Origin: Mugil cephalus
Taxonomy: Eukaryota > Chordata > Actinopteri > Mugiliformes > Mugilidae
Direction: 5' to 3'
Assembly: GCF_022458985.1 (NCBI RefSeq)
Contig: NC_061777.1
Coordinates: forward strand, 15,775,668-15,839,667
Length of the DNA stretch: 64,000 bases
Shown here: positions 13,905 through 27,599 of the stretch, in pieces
Numbering within the stretch: position 1 is the first letter of the stretch
Layout: every line of letters starts with the position of its first letter
Translations under genes and position numbers: made by a program
The notes under the pieces: model-generated
Databases searched by the model: none
The model's input: only the letters and a program-made list of their open reading frames with translations
What the model was told of the DNA's origin: nothing

Positions 13905-14600
13905 CGTTCACATCTCAATCCTTTTGGCTGTAATATTGTGGGGTAATTGAACAGATTGAATTATCGGAAATGCTCCTCCTGTGATATGCTTTCAATCTGT
14001 GATAATGCCATTTTGCTAGAAATGGAATCTTTCAGAGTATCAGGGGGTTAAATGAAGTTTCATTTAGACGTAGCAGTGCACTGCACTACCAAATTAATCC
14101 TCAGAGAGAAGCTTTTTATCAGCTCCATAAAATTGCACTGATTCACAAGGCAGAGACATGTGCACTAGTATATTTTATATTTTAACAAACGTGTCTCCCC
14201 GAACATCCTTAGTACATTTATTACTGACAGATGAAATGGAGTTCAGAGGAAATTAAAGAGGTCATCAGTACAGATTCTGAGTTTCATTTAACATCCCTCA
14301 TATTATTTCCTGTTCGGCATATTTGCGTATCCTTATCCCGTTTATTGGATGGCTGGTGCTCTGGCTTTATTCACTCCAGGGAAGACATTTCAGTGGTGTT
14401 TAGTTACTATGAAAATGCGTTCCCTAGACACATAGGTCATGGCCACAGCCCTTCATCCAGTTGCTATTTGTGCTCTGTGTGTATTACATCATTTTGAAAA
14501 TCAGGCTAGTCCAAAGGCCCGAGTTCTCAATGCTCCCTTTTAACAGGCTGATTGTTAGTTTTTGGGATTTACCCACAGTTACAGTTTTCACTAGAATTCC
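13905..14600. promoter_or_regulatory. Candidate conserved non-coding block
   Basis: Free of simple repeats and recognisable transposons, with TAATTGAA, GATTGAATTAT and AAATTAATC motifs and a balanced composition. No open frame has coding character. Inferred regulatory candidate only. Confidence 0.28.
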
Positions 14601-15559
14601 AGCCACATCATAGGGAGCTATTTTTCTTCTAAGACGCCGGGCTGCTGTGGCGGAATCAATTCTTGAACTGCTCAAGTTCACTACATAAACAGAGAGGAAT
14701 GGAAGATTTGTTGATACAGATGAGAGATGTAGCTGAAATCGACAGTGCTTTAAAGCTTTAATTGTGATCAGTGAAGTGAGGCAACGATCGAGAGCTTTTA
14801 GTTTCAGAGGATTCACGGGAGGAATGGATTCTGTGTTTCTGCAAGTGCACTGCACTGAGTGAGTTTAAGAAAGTCAGGGAAGTTGTTAGGAATATTGCAT
14901 GTCCTCTCACTTTAATATTTTACAAGAGGAGAGCTTTTTTCTCTGAAACTTTTCAGTATCCTTTGCTTGCTGTATATTTTTCTCATCTGGCCGAGGCCCC
15001 CTCCCTCTGTGTCTGCAATCTGCTATTTCTGTATTAAGTTTGCTGCAGAAGCAATTCTCTTCGGGTAAAAAGGGCAAAAGTGAACGGTTTGTCTATTTGA
15101 AAACCCTGGACCAACATGCAGACCCACTTGATTTAATTTAAAAGCCAAGTATTCCTTACTCACCATGAGCTAAAGTCATATTTACAATATGGGTTAACAC
15201 ATGGGAAAACATCTTTTGTGTAGTTGTTTGTATACAGTGGCTCAGTAATCTCCACGATCTTCTAACCGAATCTGAAGTCACACTATGGTGTGACAACCTA
15301 AGCAAACTCCCTATCTGACTGAGGCATTTGGCGCAGGAGTCTGTGAGCTGTCCAAGGACCACCATGGGAACTTTACTAGAGGGGTTGGCTGGAAAGATTG
15401 TGGGAGTGTAGTGACAGTTGGGGGACTTTTCTCATGTGAACAGAACCCAGCCATCCCATAGAAAAACACACCACTACAAACAAAGAGCATCCATGACCTG
15501 ATAATGAGGCAATCTGAGTTAGATCTTTTTAAAAAATATCACCATCCCGCCACCCCTCC

Positions 15560-15900
15560 TTTTTAGCCCGCATCTATATTTGTAATTGTAGCCAGGTTAA
15601 TTAAAGAATTCTTTCCTTAATTCCCCAGAATATGATCATGACAGTTTTACAAGCAGCAAGGTAATATGATCCCGTATTTTTGTTTAGGGCTGCTAACCGT
15701 GTTGCAAAGTACTTTTAACCGTGTCTCCAATGGTGACATCTCATCATGGCGCAGTATGAAATGGTCCTGAAGTTGAATGAGACTCAAACAAAAGCGTGAG
15801 GGAATTAGTATTTGCGAGGCACATTTCCAGAAAGTGTTTATGTTCTTCTTAAAGCCTTTCTCTGGCAGAAGCGATTACATGAACGTCTCCTACTTATTTG
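15560..15900. promoter_or_regulatory. Candidate conserved non-coding block
   Basis: Contains ccaggttaattaaagaattc and further AT-rich factor-site-like motifs within non-repetitive sequence. No coding frame. Candidate by appearance only. Confidence 0.25.
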
Positions 15901-17346
15901 TTTTCATCTGAACATTTGGCTGAGGGGTTTATCCATCTTGACAAGCACATAATATGGCTTTTGGTGCTGTGAGGGAGAAAATGGGAGAGATCGGAGGAGA
16001 GAGAGGGGGGGGAATGTGAAAGTTAAAACACGGGCTCTGTGGTGGGGTTTTATCACTTTTCTTGCTCTTCCCTTCCTCTCTTTAACAACATGCTTAACTC
16101 CCCAAAGATGTGTTGAAAGATCACAATAATCCCCTCGAAATGACATTAGTCCTCACTCTCCTCTTTGAGTAGGTGGAATGTATCTGAGCCAAATTACTGA
16201 AGACACTCTAGGGTGTTGGGAACGATGTGATAAACATATAAAGTTCCCAATGTAATTTGATTAAGTCTAAAAAGTATAAATATGGTATCTGCTCAGCATT
16301 CTATGCTAAGCCTATTAGAAGCTCTACAGTAAATGAATTTTGGTCCGCATGATAGCTTGACTTGACTTCCTTTGCAGTCTAAAGGTATTTATCAAATAGT
16401 GAAGATTTGCTAAACTTTCCGTCATCTGCGCCATACTTTCCCTTGAAAAGACCAGCACTGAAAAAGGCTGCAGTTATTATGATATTCCTATGATGGTAGA
16501 TGACCAATCTGGATCAACCAAAAAAAAGAAAAAAAAAGGAAATGCCTTTTGATAATGCCTGGTTGGATTGCCCTTTACCCCTCCATTTAAACCACTCGGC
16601 CACTACTTGTAGCAAACTTCAAAATGGAGCATTACAGAATGTGGACCTCTTCCTCCAACAATGCTGCATTTTGAACATTGCAGAAAGAGCACCAAAGTGC
16701 TTATTTCTGCTACATCAAATTGGGAACCTGGGTGGCTGGATTGGAGTGCTCAACTCCAAAAATTGCTGCCAAGATATGCCACTGACTTTTCAAGCAGCTT
16801 TCAGTTATAACAGTATATAGTAATACAGGAGTGGAGAGGAGGAACCTCTGTCCTTTCTCTGTTTGTGGGGGCATTTACGGCTAAAATATTTCTGCTTCAA
16901 AGTGCATTTTTTCGCATCCATTTAGTTTCTTCATCTTTGACTAATATCGTGAGTTTTACTGTTATTCCGAATTACTAATCCATACGTCTATCTGGCCATC
17001 AGGTATAGCCGCGTGCGGCTATGACTGGTGCATGCATACGTCTGGCAGTGTTTTTGCAGCCCATGGAGTTCTGTATGTGTGTGGCTGTCTGTTTGCCGAT
17101 CTGCTTCCCTGTGTGAAGTGTTGGATAATTAGCTGCCTTATCAGCCTGGGACATGGACAGTCTCCTCTCCACTGACAGGTCATGGAGCCCAGGACCAGCA
17201 GGAGGTTGGAGAAAAGGAGGAGGTGGGATGATAAGGCCACAGGAGGAGAGACAAGGAGGAGAGCGAGAGGGGGAGCAATAGAGAGAAGAAGCTGAAGGGA
17301 GAAAGAATAGGAGAGAATGGGAGGAGGGAGAGAAGCAGACAAAACC

Positions 17347-17347
17347 T

Positions 17348-17400
<53 letters not shown>
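17347..17400. repeat. (GA)n microsatellite pair
   Basis: Two GA runs (17347-17373 and 17376-17400) separated by AT, within a purine-rich stretch from about 17200 to 17460. It produces spurious Ser/Leu-rich open frames on the minus strand. Confidence 0.95.
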
Positions 17401-17406
<6 letters not shown>

Positions 17407-17509
17407 GAGCCAGACAGAGGAGTAGACACAGAGATGGAGCAGTTAAAAAGGGGGAGACAGTTAGGCCCCGCAAGGACGGAGCAGCTGCTCCGGCCTATCA
17501 GCTCTTCCA

Positions 17510-17640
17510 CAAGACCTCGGCACTCATTAGCATAAATTCAAATGACAAATGTGGCCCGCTTTGGCAAAGACTAATTAATTCACGGAGGGGGGAAACTCAC
17601 CAGAGTAAGAATTCAAATCATTCAACGCCACAGGCCTGTA
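17510..17640. promoter_or_regulatory. Candidate conserved non-coding block
   Basis: A short block with ATTAGCATAAATTCAAATGAC and GACTAATTAATTCACGG, directly after the GA tract. ATTAGCATAAAT resembles a POU/octamer-type site. No coding frame. Confidence 0.28.
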
Positions 17641-19239
17641 AAAGTGTTAAGAGGGTGCGTGTTGGGCTCCTTTGTGTTTTGGAATTACTACAGTGCCTTA
17701 CATGTCCTAAAAAGGTTACAGTTTTCATTCCTGCGTTTGACTTGTGCTTGATTTTTGATTTTATTCAGGTAGGGCACTCAAGTTTTGGGAAAGTCAGAGT
17801 TTGTTAATGCCGCCTTTTGTAAATATTCCATATTTATATGGCTTGTGTGGGTGTGAGTGATTAGGTTGATTAGACTGACTGGTCTTGTTCAGTATATTTT
17901 CACACATACATAGACACACAAACACTCAGGACTTCCTGATTTATAGCAGGGAACAATGGACTGGAAAAGATTGCTTGCGCTGTAGTAACGGCAGCCCCTG
18001 AAAACGCAGGGAAAGGATAAGTGCTCCCCCTTGTGTTCAGCACACATACTTCTGCCTCTGATCTTTTCTCACTCTGTAGGACAGTGCAACTTTTAGTCAC
18101 ATTAGTATAATTATATCATAACTCTGGCACTCTGTCACTATGGATACCTCCACAAAGTTTGGCAAAATGCATTCAGCCTCTTCTTTTCTTGTTAACGCAG
18201 TGAGTATTACCTCATTTTATCGTCCATTTGCTCGTCTGAAAAAGAGCCTGCCAATGGAATATCTGTCTTCTACACTGTTGTTAACAAGCGGCTCATTCTC
18301 AGGGGATCTGTCTAAATTGAATCAGTCCAACATGTTGGCAAGTGACACAGAGTGGCGTGGGGGGTCTAAATGAACCGTCTGAAAACGCTTACAGATAAAG
18401 TGTCTGTTTCATGCCCCAGCTTGTGTTAGCCTTTCGTTCCTCTTTGTTTTCCACTTTGCAGAATGCTTAACTGGCCAGAACATCTGGCTCTCATCAACTC
18501 CAGGTGTTCTTGCAACAGTGCAAGTGTTTGCGTGTGCGCGTTGCCTTCTCTGCCTCTCAGCCTCTCTTATTCAATGTCTATTTCGCGTTCTCTACCTTCT
18601 TACATCTCTGTCTTTTCTCTCTGTCTCCTCCATTCTCCTTGACACACCGAGCTCAGCCAGGTGCAACCGTTTTCTGTACAAAATCCCTTGTTAAAGACCC
18701 CACAGTCGCTGCCCAAGAGTGCTGCATGCTAAACCAGGCTCTTCCTGCACCATAATTACATCAAAACAGAACATGTTGTGCAGTGTGAGGCCTATTTATA
18801 CATCTACATTGAGAGCCAGTTTTCGCTTGTTCTGCTTCCAAGGAACATCTTTCTGTGACTACTGTGTGTTACCGTGTGCAACTGTGTGAGACCATGTGTG
18901 GGTGCTGGGGGAGTAAATGGGTGGTGGTTGGCAGGGTGAGCGTGATTCTCCAGGTGGCACATAGGGGCCCCAGTTGCTGCTGCCCATTACCAATTACTCC
19001 AAGTCTCTTACACCTGTAAAAAACATTAAGTCTTGACCAGTACACTAAAGTAGGTAGTGCTGTTTTTGTCTGACAGTGGCAGGCAGCTAAAACGATTTCA
19101 AGGCAATGCTATAACCAACTGTTCATTCAAAAGGGATCATTCAGGCAAAGCCACAACTATTATAGGCCTACTATTCATATCTTTGTACGAGGCCATCACA
19201 GTTTCCATACTAGATTCATACAGGATGTAATATGATTGC

Positions 19240-19560
19240 TCTCTGGTTTAAACTACAGAATGGTCTTTGTTGGAGAGATCTCATAACCGTGCAATGTCCC
19301 AGCCTCTAATGGGCAATTACATTAAAGGCCCCACCATTTATTTATTTAATACCATCGCTACCATGGCAATGACGTTCGTCTCGTTCATAATAGTCCCCTG
19401 TCATTAAGCTTTTGAGTTTATTTCCTAAATCTCCACGTTCGTGGAGAAAAAAAAATGTCTTCACTTTTTGTCACCTTGAGGAAAGATGTCATAATGTCAA
19501 CATTTGAAGTCTAGCCACAAAGCAGAGGGGAAAATCTGTTTGTGAGAAACAGAGAGAGAA
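19240..19560. promoter_or_regulatory. Candidate conserved non-coding block
   Basis: Contains gggcaattacattaaaggcc and ccatttatttatttaatacc, with several homeodomain-like cores, in non-repetitive sequence. No coding frame. Candidate by appearance only. Confidence 0.28.
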
Positions 19561-20589
19561 TATGTTTTGATAGATGACAATGGTGAAGTTTTAATCACAT
19601 GACATGTAAGTAGGTGGAGTAAGGAGCTGGCTCCAAAGTTGAGCAACAGCAGGAAAACAATCATCAGCAACCACTAGCTGTGGTTACTCAAAATGAAATT
19701 GAAAGGCATAATTAGCAAATATAGACTTGGAACATCTTCCTTATGACGGAGTAAAAACACTTAAAAGACTGAAAAAACAACATATTTTACACAGTAAAAC
19801 CTACTGATGGGCTGGGGCCGTTCACGAAGCAAAGGAAACAAACTGGAAGCTGAGATCTTTATAATGCTCCACGTGCCCCCATATTCACCCTATCAAGAGT
19901 GTCGTGACTGCTTGCTCTGATCCACAGTAAGGGTTCTCACATCCTCGATCCAGGGTCACGGACAGAGCCAGAGGGCCCCAGCGAAACTCTGAACCAGTAA
20001 AATTAATTGCCATCAAAACAAAACTTCTCATCCCTGATTAATTCTGGGGACAAATGTGTCACAGTCATTATTGACTGGCAAGATATTCAAATTTGGTTAT
20101 GCAACGCGGCATTTGACGCGGGTCACTAAACATTTATGCTGTGGAAGTGGCAAAAAAAACAGGATACAGACAATTTGTCTCTTTGACATCACACAAACAT
20201 CGCTTGTCTGTTCCCCAGAGTGAGTAACAACAACACTACAACAACAAGCTCACTAGCTTACAGCAGCAAAAGCCCCAAAAACGTACCACTATCACATACT
20301 GGCCTAACACATATAGGTCTGCAGCAAACTACCGTTCCTATGGTGCTGTTACAATGTATATATTTAAAAAATAATTACTATGTACTCATCATGTATACAT
20401 GCATTTGAACTTGGACAGAGATGTGACTGCTGCTACACTTTGCAATAACCTGCGGACGCACATAGGAAAGCAGAGGAGGAATGATGGGAGGAAATGGTTT
20501 CATGGCAGAGCTGACTGTTTGTATTAGTGTATCTGAAATGGGCATCGTCTGCTAGCACTCTGACATGGTGTTGCTCTCGCCTTTGGCAT

Positions 20590-20830
20590 GCATCCATCCC
20601 GTCACACTGACACACGCGCACGCACACCCGCCGCCGCCGCACACACTCTCGCGCAGACACAGTGGCGCGCGGAAAACGCGCGTCGTGCATTTAGCTTGCC
20701 TTCCTCCGACCTCCCCGCTGTGTCTGACACAGCACCCATGATCCTTTGCCTCGCGGGCTGTGAGCTGTCAGAGTGACAGGGCATGAGGAGGTTGACATGT
20801 GACGCTGCGAGACAGGATCAAATGTGTCAT
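20590..20830. promoter_or_regulatory. CpG-dense spot in otherwise CpG-poor DNA
   Basis: About 20610-20760 has many CpG steps (ccgccgccgcc, ctcgcgcag, gtggcgcgcggaaaacgcgcg) where the flanks have few. It also contains CTGTCA and TGACAG motifs near 20765-20780. It could be a small CpG island, an unannotated promoter, or simply a CA/CG-rich simple repeat. Confidence 0.3.
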
Positions 20831-21302
20831 CATCTCCTCAAACAAAGAAACAAAGAGATGAGAAACTCTTTTCTGCTACATAAGCTAATTCTTGTCAGTG
20901 GTATCAGAGCCAGGTCTGTTATTATTTTTTGTTTTGTTTTTTTATCTAATTTAATTTCGCTGGTTTCCATTTCGTTTACTCTACGGGGACAATAAGGCAA
21001 GGGATTGCTTTCCTACAAATACATTCAGTCTAATAAGCAATGTAAATGTCATGACTTATTTGTTTTGGACAATATAGTGAACATATATCACTATTTGAAA
21101 GTGCAGTTTTAAAAATAACTTAATGTAATGAACACACTTTCACAGTCAAATGAGAAAATTAGCCCAATAGGAATTGGACCCGAGCAGACAGAGGTGTTAA
21201 AATTAGACTGGGGCAAAAAGTATAGATGATTACTGCAGTAACCCTCCTCTCTGCTCTTGTGTTTCTGACAAGCTGTCATCAGGGAGAATATTCAATATGC
21301 GC

Positions 21303-21343
21303 GCACACACACACACACACGCACACACACACACACACACACA
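21303..21343. repeat. (CA)n microsatellite
   Basis: About 20 CA units with one G interruption. Confidence 0.97.
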
Positions 21344-22193
21344 TCTCTTTAGGTCTCACTAGCTTCGTCCAATCTGTCCTGAGCTGTCCAGGTCTCTGCT
21401 GTCTTAGCAGACCACACATCCACATCAGCTCTTTATTGTTCCTTCCACTGTGGTAATGGAAACAGAGTCAATGCAGCACGGAAGTCTAAGGAGAGGCGTC
21501 CAATGGCTGTGGGCCCTGGGCCCTGCATGGCCCCTTCATGGTTGGCATCTCCTCATACTCACACACATTTACGCGCACATATTGCTGCACGCATTACCCA
21601 CACCACATTTCTCTCCCTCTCAGAATTTGACTTGCACACACAATAACACACACGCGCGCGAGGGTGAGGGAGATAGGCATGCCACACTATAGTAAAAACA
21701 CACACCGCCCCTGCATCCCTTCAAATGGTAGGAAATCCTGGACATGTCGAGCACATTTAGAAAAATACTTGCGGCTTTCGGAGAAATTGGAATCACTTCA
21801 TCCCAGAGTAACGTGATGCTGGTCATATTAAAAAAAATGAAGGGGTGTCCATATGGAAGCCATTGCAGACCTCATGCATGCACATACAAATCAAAAGAAC
21901 TCCATCCTAGCTGCTAATGAAGGTGACCGTGGCGTTTTTATGTTGTTATCCTTCTGTGTGGCTTAGGTAATGGCTGTAGGATGGGTGGTTTCATCCACAC
22001 CAGTGCAGGGGGGGTTCTAAGTGGTATTGTTACAGCCTAAACACATTTTTATGGTCTTCTTAACCGAAGAAATATGGTATCATAGTTCGGCACATGGCAG
22101 GTAGTGTTTAATGGTTGGTCGGCTGGATTTATTTACTTTAAATGTCTCACATGAATAAAAGCTGACACAGGAGTAGCTGCTTTGATTACGGTG

Positions 22194-22235
22194 GAATAGA
22201 ATAGAATAGAATAGAATAGAATAGAATAGAATAGA
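22194..22235. repeat. (GAATA)8 microsatellite
   Basis: Eight near-perfect tandem copies of the pentanucleotide GAATA. Confidence 0.97.
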
Positions 22236-22739
22236 AGATAGGGTTTCATTTCCATGTTGCAGAGGCCTTGTAAAATCAAAATAGAGCTGCAATATAATTA
22301 CTGTTTTTCATTCTTCCTGTGCACCAGAGTGGCTTTCACAATTTCTAATTGATCTTTGTGTGACTAAAGAGATGTTAGATGTTGTGCTAACGCTTGTCAG
22401 AATGCCGCCCCTGATTTTTGTTAGAAATATGCGTGTGCGTGACAGAACGGGCGTCTGTATGTTTGCGCATCTGCCTATGTACCTGCATGCTCCGGCGCTA
22501 TCAGTCTTGGTCAGGTCCCTGCCTGGGTGTGTGAAGGTTTGTCTCCCTGTGTTGTTGCAGCCTGTGTAATCATTGTATTAATTATTAGCTGTTTGCTCTC
22601 CATCATCTACCTCCCCGGGGCGGGCACCGTGCCGGGGCTGCCAAGGGCTGGCACTGGGGGTCTCATCCACTATAAATCTGCACGGTTAACGTCACAGTCG
22701 CTGGAACAGCAGCGTGGAGCACTGGGTGTCTTATTAATA

Positions 22740-24560
22740 AAAAAATAAAAAATAAAAATAAAAAAAACTGAATCAGCGTGATTTATGAAGCTTTTTACAT
22801 CAAATTAATCAAACATGATGTTTTTTTGCCTGTCTTTGTCATTGTTGTGATTTTTTTTTCTTTTACAGCTACATAAAGTGAACCTGAATCGTGTAGTTTA
22901 GCCAAGAAATAAACACTGTGTCCCTATGGGCTTAGCCTAAATGGTGTGAGGAAAGATGTCTCACATTATCCTGGTTGGTGTCCTCAGGCTAGGCTGTGAA
23001 TTAGTCTCAACTCTATCTGATCTCATATGTGTCTTTTTCTCACACTGCCACCGGCATATCTCCATCACTCGCTAACACACACGCGCTTATGTACATTTGT
23101 CTCCCTCAAATGCTACCGTCGGCGTCGCTCCTTCAGAGATACTTGTGAAATGAATTGTCTAAAGGAAAGTCACAGCATCTGGCAGTGATTATGATGCCAC
23201 AGGCGGTGTGTCTGCAACACAGGGAGGGGATGGGTGTGTTACTAACATGGGGACAGGGTCTTTCACCCCTGTTAGTCTTTAGGGTAAGAGACAGCTCACC
23301 CTATAATTGACCTCTGGGACCTTATCCGCATTTACACGTTGACTTCTGACTTCTGAAAACGATTTAGACTTCAGTTTAAATCAAGATTTTCACTCACACT
23401 ATTTCTCTATTCTTCAAACAATTTTTACTACTGCTGTGCATTTATGAACAACGGAAAAAGTGTACGATCGAGCTATCCAAAACGCTAAAAGTCATACAAT
23501 GGATTGAAAGCAATTTGGAAATTCCTAACATCAAACCCTATTATCCATCATTTATCTTGGACAATTTAGATTTGGTTGCCTTTAGGCTGTTACCACAGCC
23601 TTTGACATGTTTCCCGTTTCTTTCAATTTCAATGAGAGTTATAAAGAGCAGAAAAGATCATTTTAGCAAAACACATTTTATGTCAGTTCACTGAATGGAA
23701 ACATAAATGATCAGTAGGAGGAAAAAAAACAATAAAATAAAACCATAAAGCGAGAGATTTTTGTCTGGAACCAGAAGAATTAATAAAAAAAAAATAAATA
23801 AATTACTTAAGAGAAACAACAGCTTTTCATTGTCCAAGGCGAACGGCTCGAAAATGAGGTAAGAAATTTAGACGTGCCTGTTGCTAGATTCAATTCAAAA
23901 CCTTTTTTTTTTTCATCTCTAGAATCAGGAAAATAAAGCAGTTGCAGATTCTGTTGCACTAATTAACAACTACCAATGTTCCCCAGTGGTTTTCCAGCAC
24001 TTTGAAGATTCCTTCACAATAGACTGAAAGACTTAACCATTTACAAACTGAATGGGGGGGAGAAAAAATCTGTGATTGGATCACAATGCCACATGTTGGC
24101 TGATGGCAAGCGCAGGACTTGTATCGTAAAAATAAGCAAAAGAAGAAGAAGAAGAAAAATACGCCTCTTGAGAATCATGTCAGGAACAATCCTGAGGTGG
24201 ATATGCTGCCAACTAGTTTTTGCCGATGACTGGTAAAAGGAGATTTTTTTTTTTTTTTTTGTTAAATCCATTTTTACATCTTGTGCTTCGAGACAGAGAG
24301 ATGTTCTAATCCTCTGTTCATTGTTAGGGCTGTGTGGGACTGGCCGAGGAAAATAGCTTTTTGATGGCAATGGAGGGAGTAGGGAGCTTTGCCAAAGAGG
24401 GCTTCAGAAGTTAATGGGCCGGTTTCTATGCTGACAGTAAAATCTTGGCTGGAGCTGTCATTAGCTTCCGAGGCGTTATCTACTTCAGCGGTTTTGAAGA
24501 TTATCTTTAAAGGGAAAACAGGAAATGACAATGTCAAGAACAAGAGACGCATTCAAAAGC
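22740..24560. other. Non-coding AT-rich stretch, no gene recognised
   Basis: Poly-A-type low complexity at 22738-22767 and short open frames only. No motif identified. Confidence 0.5.
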
Positions 24561-24564
24561 AAAG

Positions 24565-25030
24565 GTTTAATCAAGACTCACACCACATGGAATTATCACC
24601 AAGCCAAAGCTGATTTATGTTGGATAACAGTTTAGAGAAATCCTTCCTAGATAACTGCTGTAGCCTTGAAATTGTCTCAAAAGCAAACTGCACGGATTCC
24701 ACTTTTTGATGCACCACCATGCTAGAAATGGAGTTTTTACTGCCAGTGAGTAATGTTTGATCCACTGGATGTAATGTTGCCTTTGGTGACAATTTGCCCT
24801 GCAGAACAAAAAGAGCAAACAAGAAAATGAAACACATTTTCTCAGGGAAAGGCTCTTACACACAGGTGCTTACAAACGCTGGTCTATTTTTCAGTAAGAG
24901 ATGAAAAAAAAAAAAGAATCGCCTTACATGTTTTAAGAAAAACACGGCATGCTTGAGCTCTGTGAAACCCTTACCTAAGCGGAGCACTGTGGGCATTGTT
25001 TTTCGCTTGGAGTGGGGAAGATCCAAAGAG
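24565..25030. promoter_or_regulatory. Candidate conserved non-coding block
   Basis: Non-repetitive sequence with tcacaccacatggaattatc near 24580, which holds a T-box-like half-site (TCACACC). On the minus strand there is an acceptor-like ctgcag at 24799 and a donor-like gtaagg at 24974, but no exon with recognisable protein similarity joins them. A regulatory element or a non-coding transcript is possible. Confidence 0.22.
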
Positions 25031-27599
25031 GGAGTTTTCTTGCCCAAAGACTGGCAAAGTAATCTGAAACCTTAAAGAGAGACGAGGTAACCCCGTCCCT
25101 CGTGTTTCCTTCTGCAGAACACTGAGCCAATAAGCCCTCTCGCTTGCACCCAGGTGCTAGCAGCTGTAGTAAAGAAGGAAGGCTGAACCCTGAGTTTTGA
25201 GACTGCTGTAGTAAGATTTTTATCTCCCGTATACTGACACCTCTCCCAAACACATAATTAATCACCAAAAGTTGCAGTAAACTATTAATTTAACAATGAC
25301 ATACAGGAGTTGAGGAGTTGCTTCAGAAAATAAGGCTAAGAATAGACGGCCTCTGCGGGTTGTGTGTGCACGTATGCGTGTTCCACGCGTGTATCCATGT
25401 CTATGCGCATACATTCGCGTGTGCCTGAGCTTATCCTCTCCACCAAGTGTCTCGGGGGTTGCCAGAATCTACTTCAGAGCAGAAACCGAGCCAATAAGCC
25501 ACAAGCCATCAGCAGCCAGGTCAGATTAGGTTTCTGTCGTTGGCATTGTGCTGATAACACTATAGTGAGTGGCACTTCCCTACCGCCATTTCACCTCGGC
25601 CATCCCACACTTGTCAGTCGTCCACTGGTCAGATAGGGCCTGTCAGTTAAAGAAGAGATAAAGGCAAAGTCAGGGGGGAGTCTCCTCTGTTAGTTTAGCA
25701 CCATAGTCAAAGGGGTTTTGTTTCTGATGAGAGTCACAGAAGAAAGGGACAGCCTTAAGACAAAGGGGAAGGAGAATTGACTGGCACATTAGCTGGTGTC
25801 CCCCTATCACTCTGTTTAATCTGAAGAGACAAGGGATCTCTTGGAGTTTGTGGGGATGACCATGGGAACAGGGACCTGGCAAATCGAGAGAAAGGGGGAC
25901 ACAACTGTCGAGACTGATTTGCCTTCACGTTCTGCGTGCACAGATGCCATCTCGCCCTCACTTCATCTCCCCCTCTCTGCCCTGTTTATCTTTCCCACGC
26001 ACGCAAATGTAAAGTTATATACCCCGCCGCGACGCTCCGTGATAATTTTACTGCTTTATTGCCTCTTTAAAACTTTAATGAACAATCTTTTCTTATCTTT
26101 CCATCTTGCTCACTTGAGGTTTTCACGGTCTTCTTCCTTGCAAACCAATTAGTATTTCATAAGAGGCTCATCACCTTTTCACACTTATCACTAATGATTA
26201 GCCTTCTGGGATAACTTTGACAGAATAGTCTCCTGGATAGATTTAGTCAGTCTGTCAACAGGCATCAGTTCAAGCAGGATGAGACCCATGTCAGACATTA
26301 CCTCTCTATTTCAGAACACAGACACATCTGCCAAACACTGTTATTGAACTGGCACCACAAGAGCGTAACCTAGTCGCCCCATAAATATTAAAGGTGTATG
26401 GTTTAGAAATATTAATGTCATATTCAATCAATCATTACTACCCGAGGGGAAAATCCTGTTTAAGGTGTAAAAGCATTAGGAATTTTTAGCTTTGGAAATG
26501 TCAGGATATCCTGCTTCTAAAACGTGCACAACAATGAGCCTCCTCTCTGCCTGTCAAAATATTTTGCCTTTTGTCCTGAGGAATCTGTTCATTTAAGCGA
26601 GAAAGCTCTCAAGTGATCTCACCTTCTGCCAAACTTGGGAAAGCCAATGTCGCCACCTATTGGCGCAAACACGCCACTGCAAGAGTTGTTTTCTTTCTGT
26701 CTTTAAGAATCCGTGTTTAAGTTCAGCGCAGTAAGAACAGCATGTTATTGAAACCGTGTATACTCATGGGAAACGTTTAATATTAGAAACCTGAATGTCA
26801 TTAGAAACCAGGGAACATTAACTCCATTAATAAAAGCAGAACTTTTGCTGTAAATGTCATGATGTTGTGCAAGCTATTTAGAAATCAGACATTCTGAACC
26901 GTTGTTTTCATTGTCATGTTTCTGGTGTAAGTTCTACCAGGGGCCCATCATCAGGACAAGTAAACCAATCTCCTGTTTGGTTTACTATCAGATGGCCACC
27001 TTTTGCCAAAGTGCAAGACATTGGGATGCAACGACAGCCCAGAGGGTATTGACCTTATGATGGTTTGTACTAGTTTGGACTGGGGAGAAGAGATACAAGA
27101 CACCCTACAGTTTCCACTGAGTACTACTTGATAGCAAGTGTGCATTGTATATTTTATTATCTCTATGTGTAAAAGTACCCTGCTTACTTAAAAGTAAGAA
27201 AACAGCATTATTTTTTCCAAAGATTTAAGGCAAACACATGACTGCACCCACACCAGCCTGATTAAATCCTATAAAATCCTGTTATAAATATCAAACATTA
27301 GTGACATTTAACAGTAACGCTAATATCCATTACAGATTTGTGATTGGTTGACGGAAGAAACAGGAGACAAACGTTTTAAAGCCATTTAAGTTTGTAGAAG
27401 CTATATATTTGTAAGTTTGGAGTAAATACAAAAGAACATACCAGATACGGTGAAACAAGCATACAACACAAACATACAAACCAAGACTAGAAAAAGAGAC
27501 AATCTTTGATTCTTTTTTTTTATACATTCTTATATACAGTGTAGAGTTGTTTGATATTACAGGGGAAGATTTTTTTTTTACTTGTCTTGACATAAATGG
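25031..27599. other. Non-coding stretch, no gene recognised
   Basis: Includes non-repetitive AT-rich blocks (about 26150-26500) with homeodomain-like cores such as tcactaatgattagcc. No open frame shows coding character. Confidence 0.45.

Noticed and set aside
17019..17510. 163-residue Ser/Leu-rich frame on the minus strand
   Set aside because: Created by the GA/CT microsatellite and flanking purine-rich DNA; no motif and no splice context.
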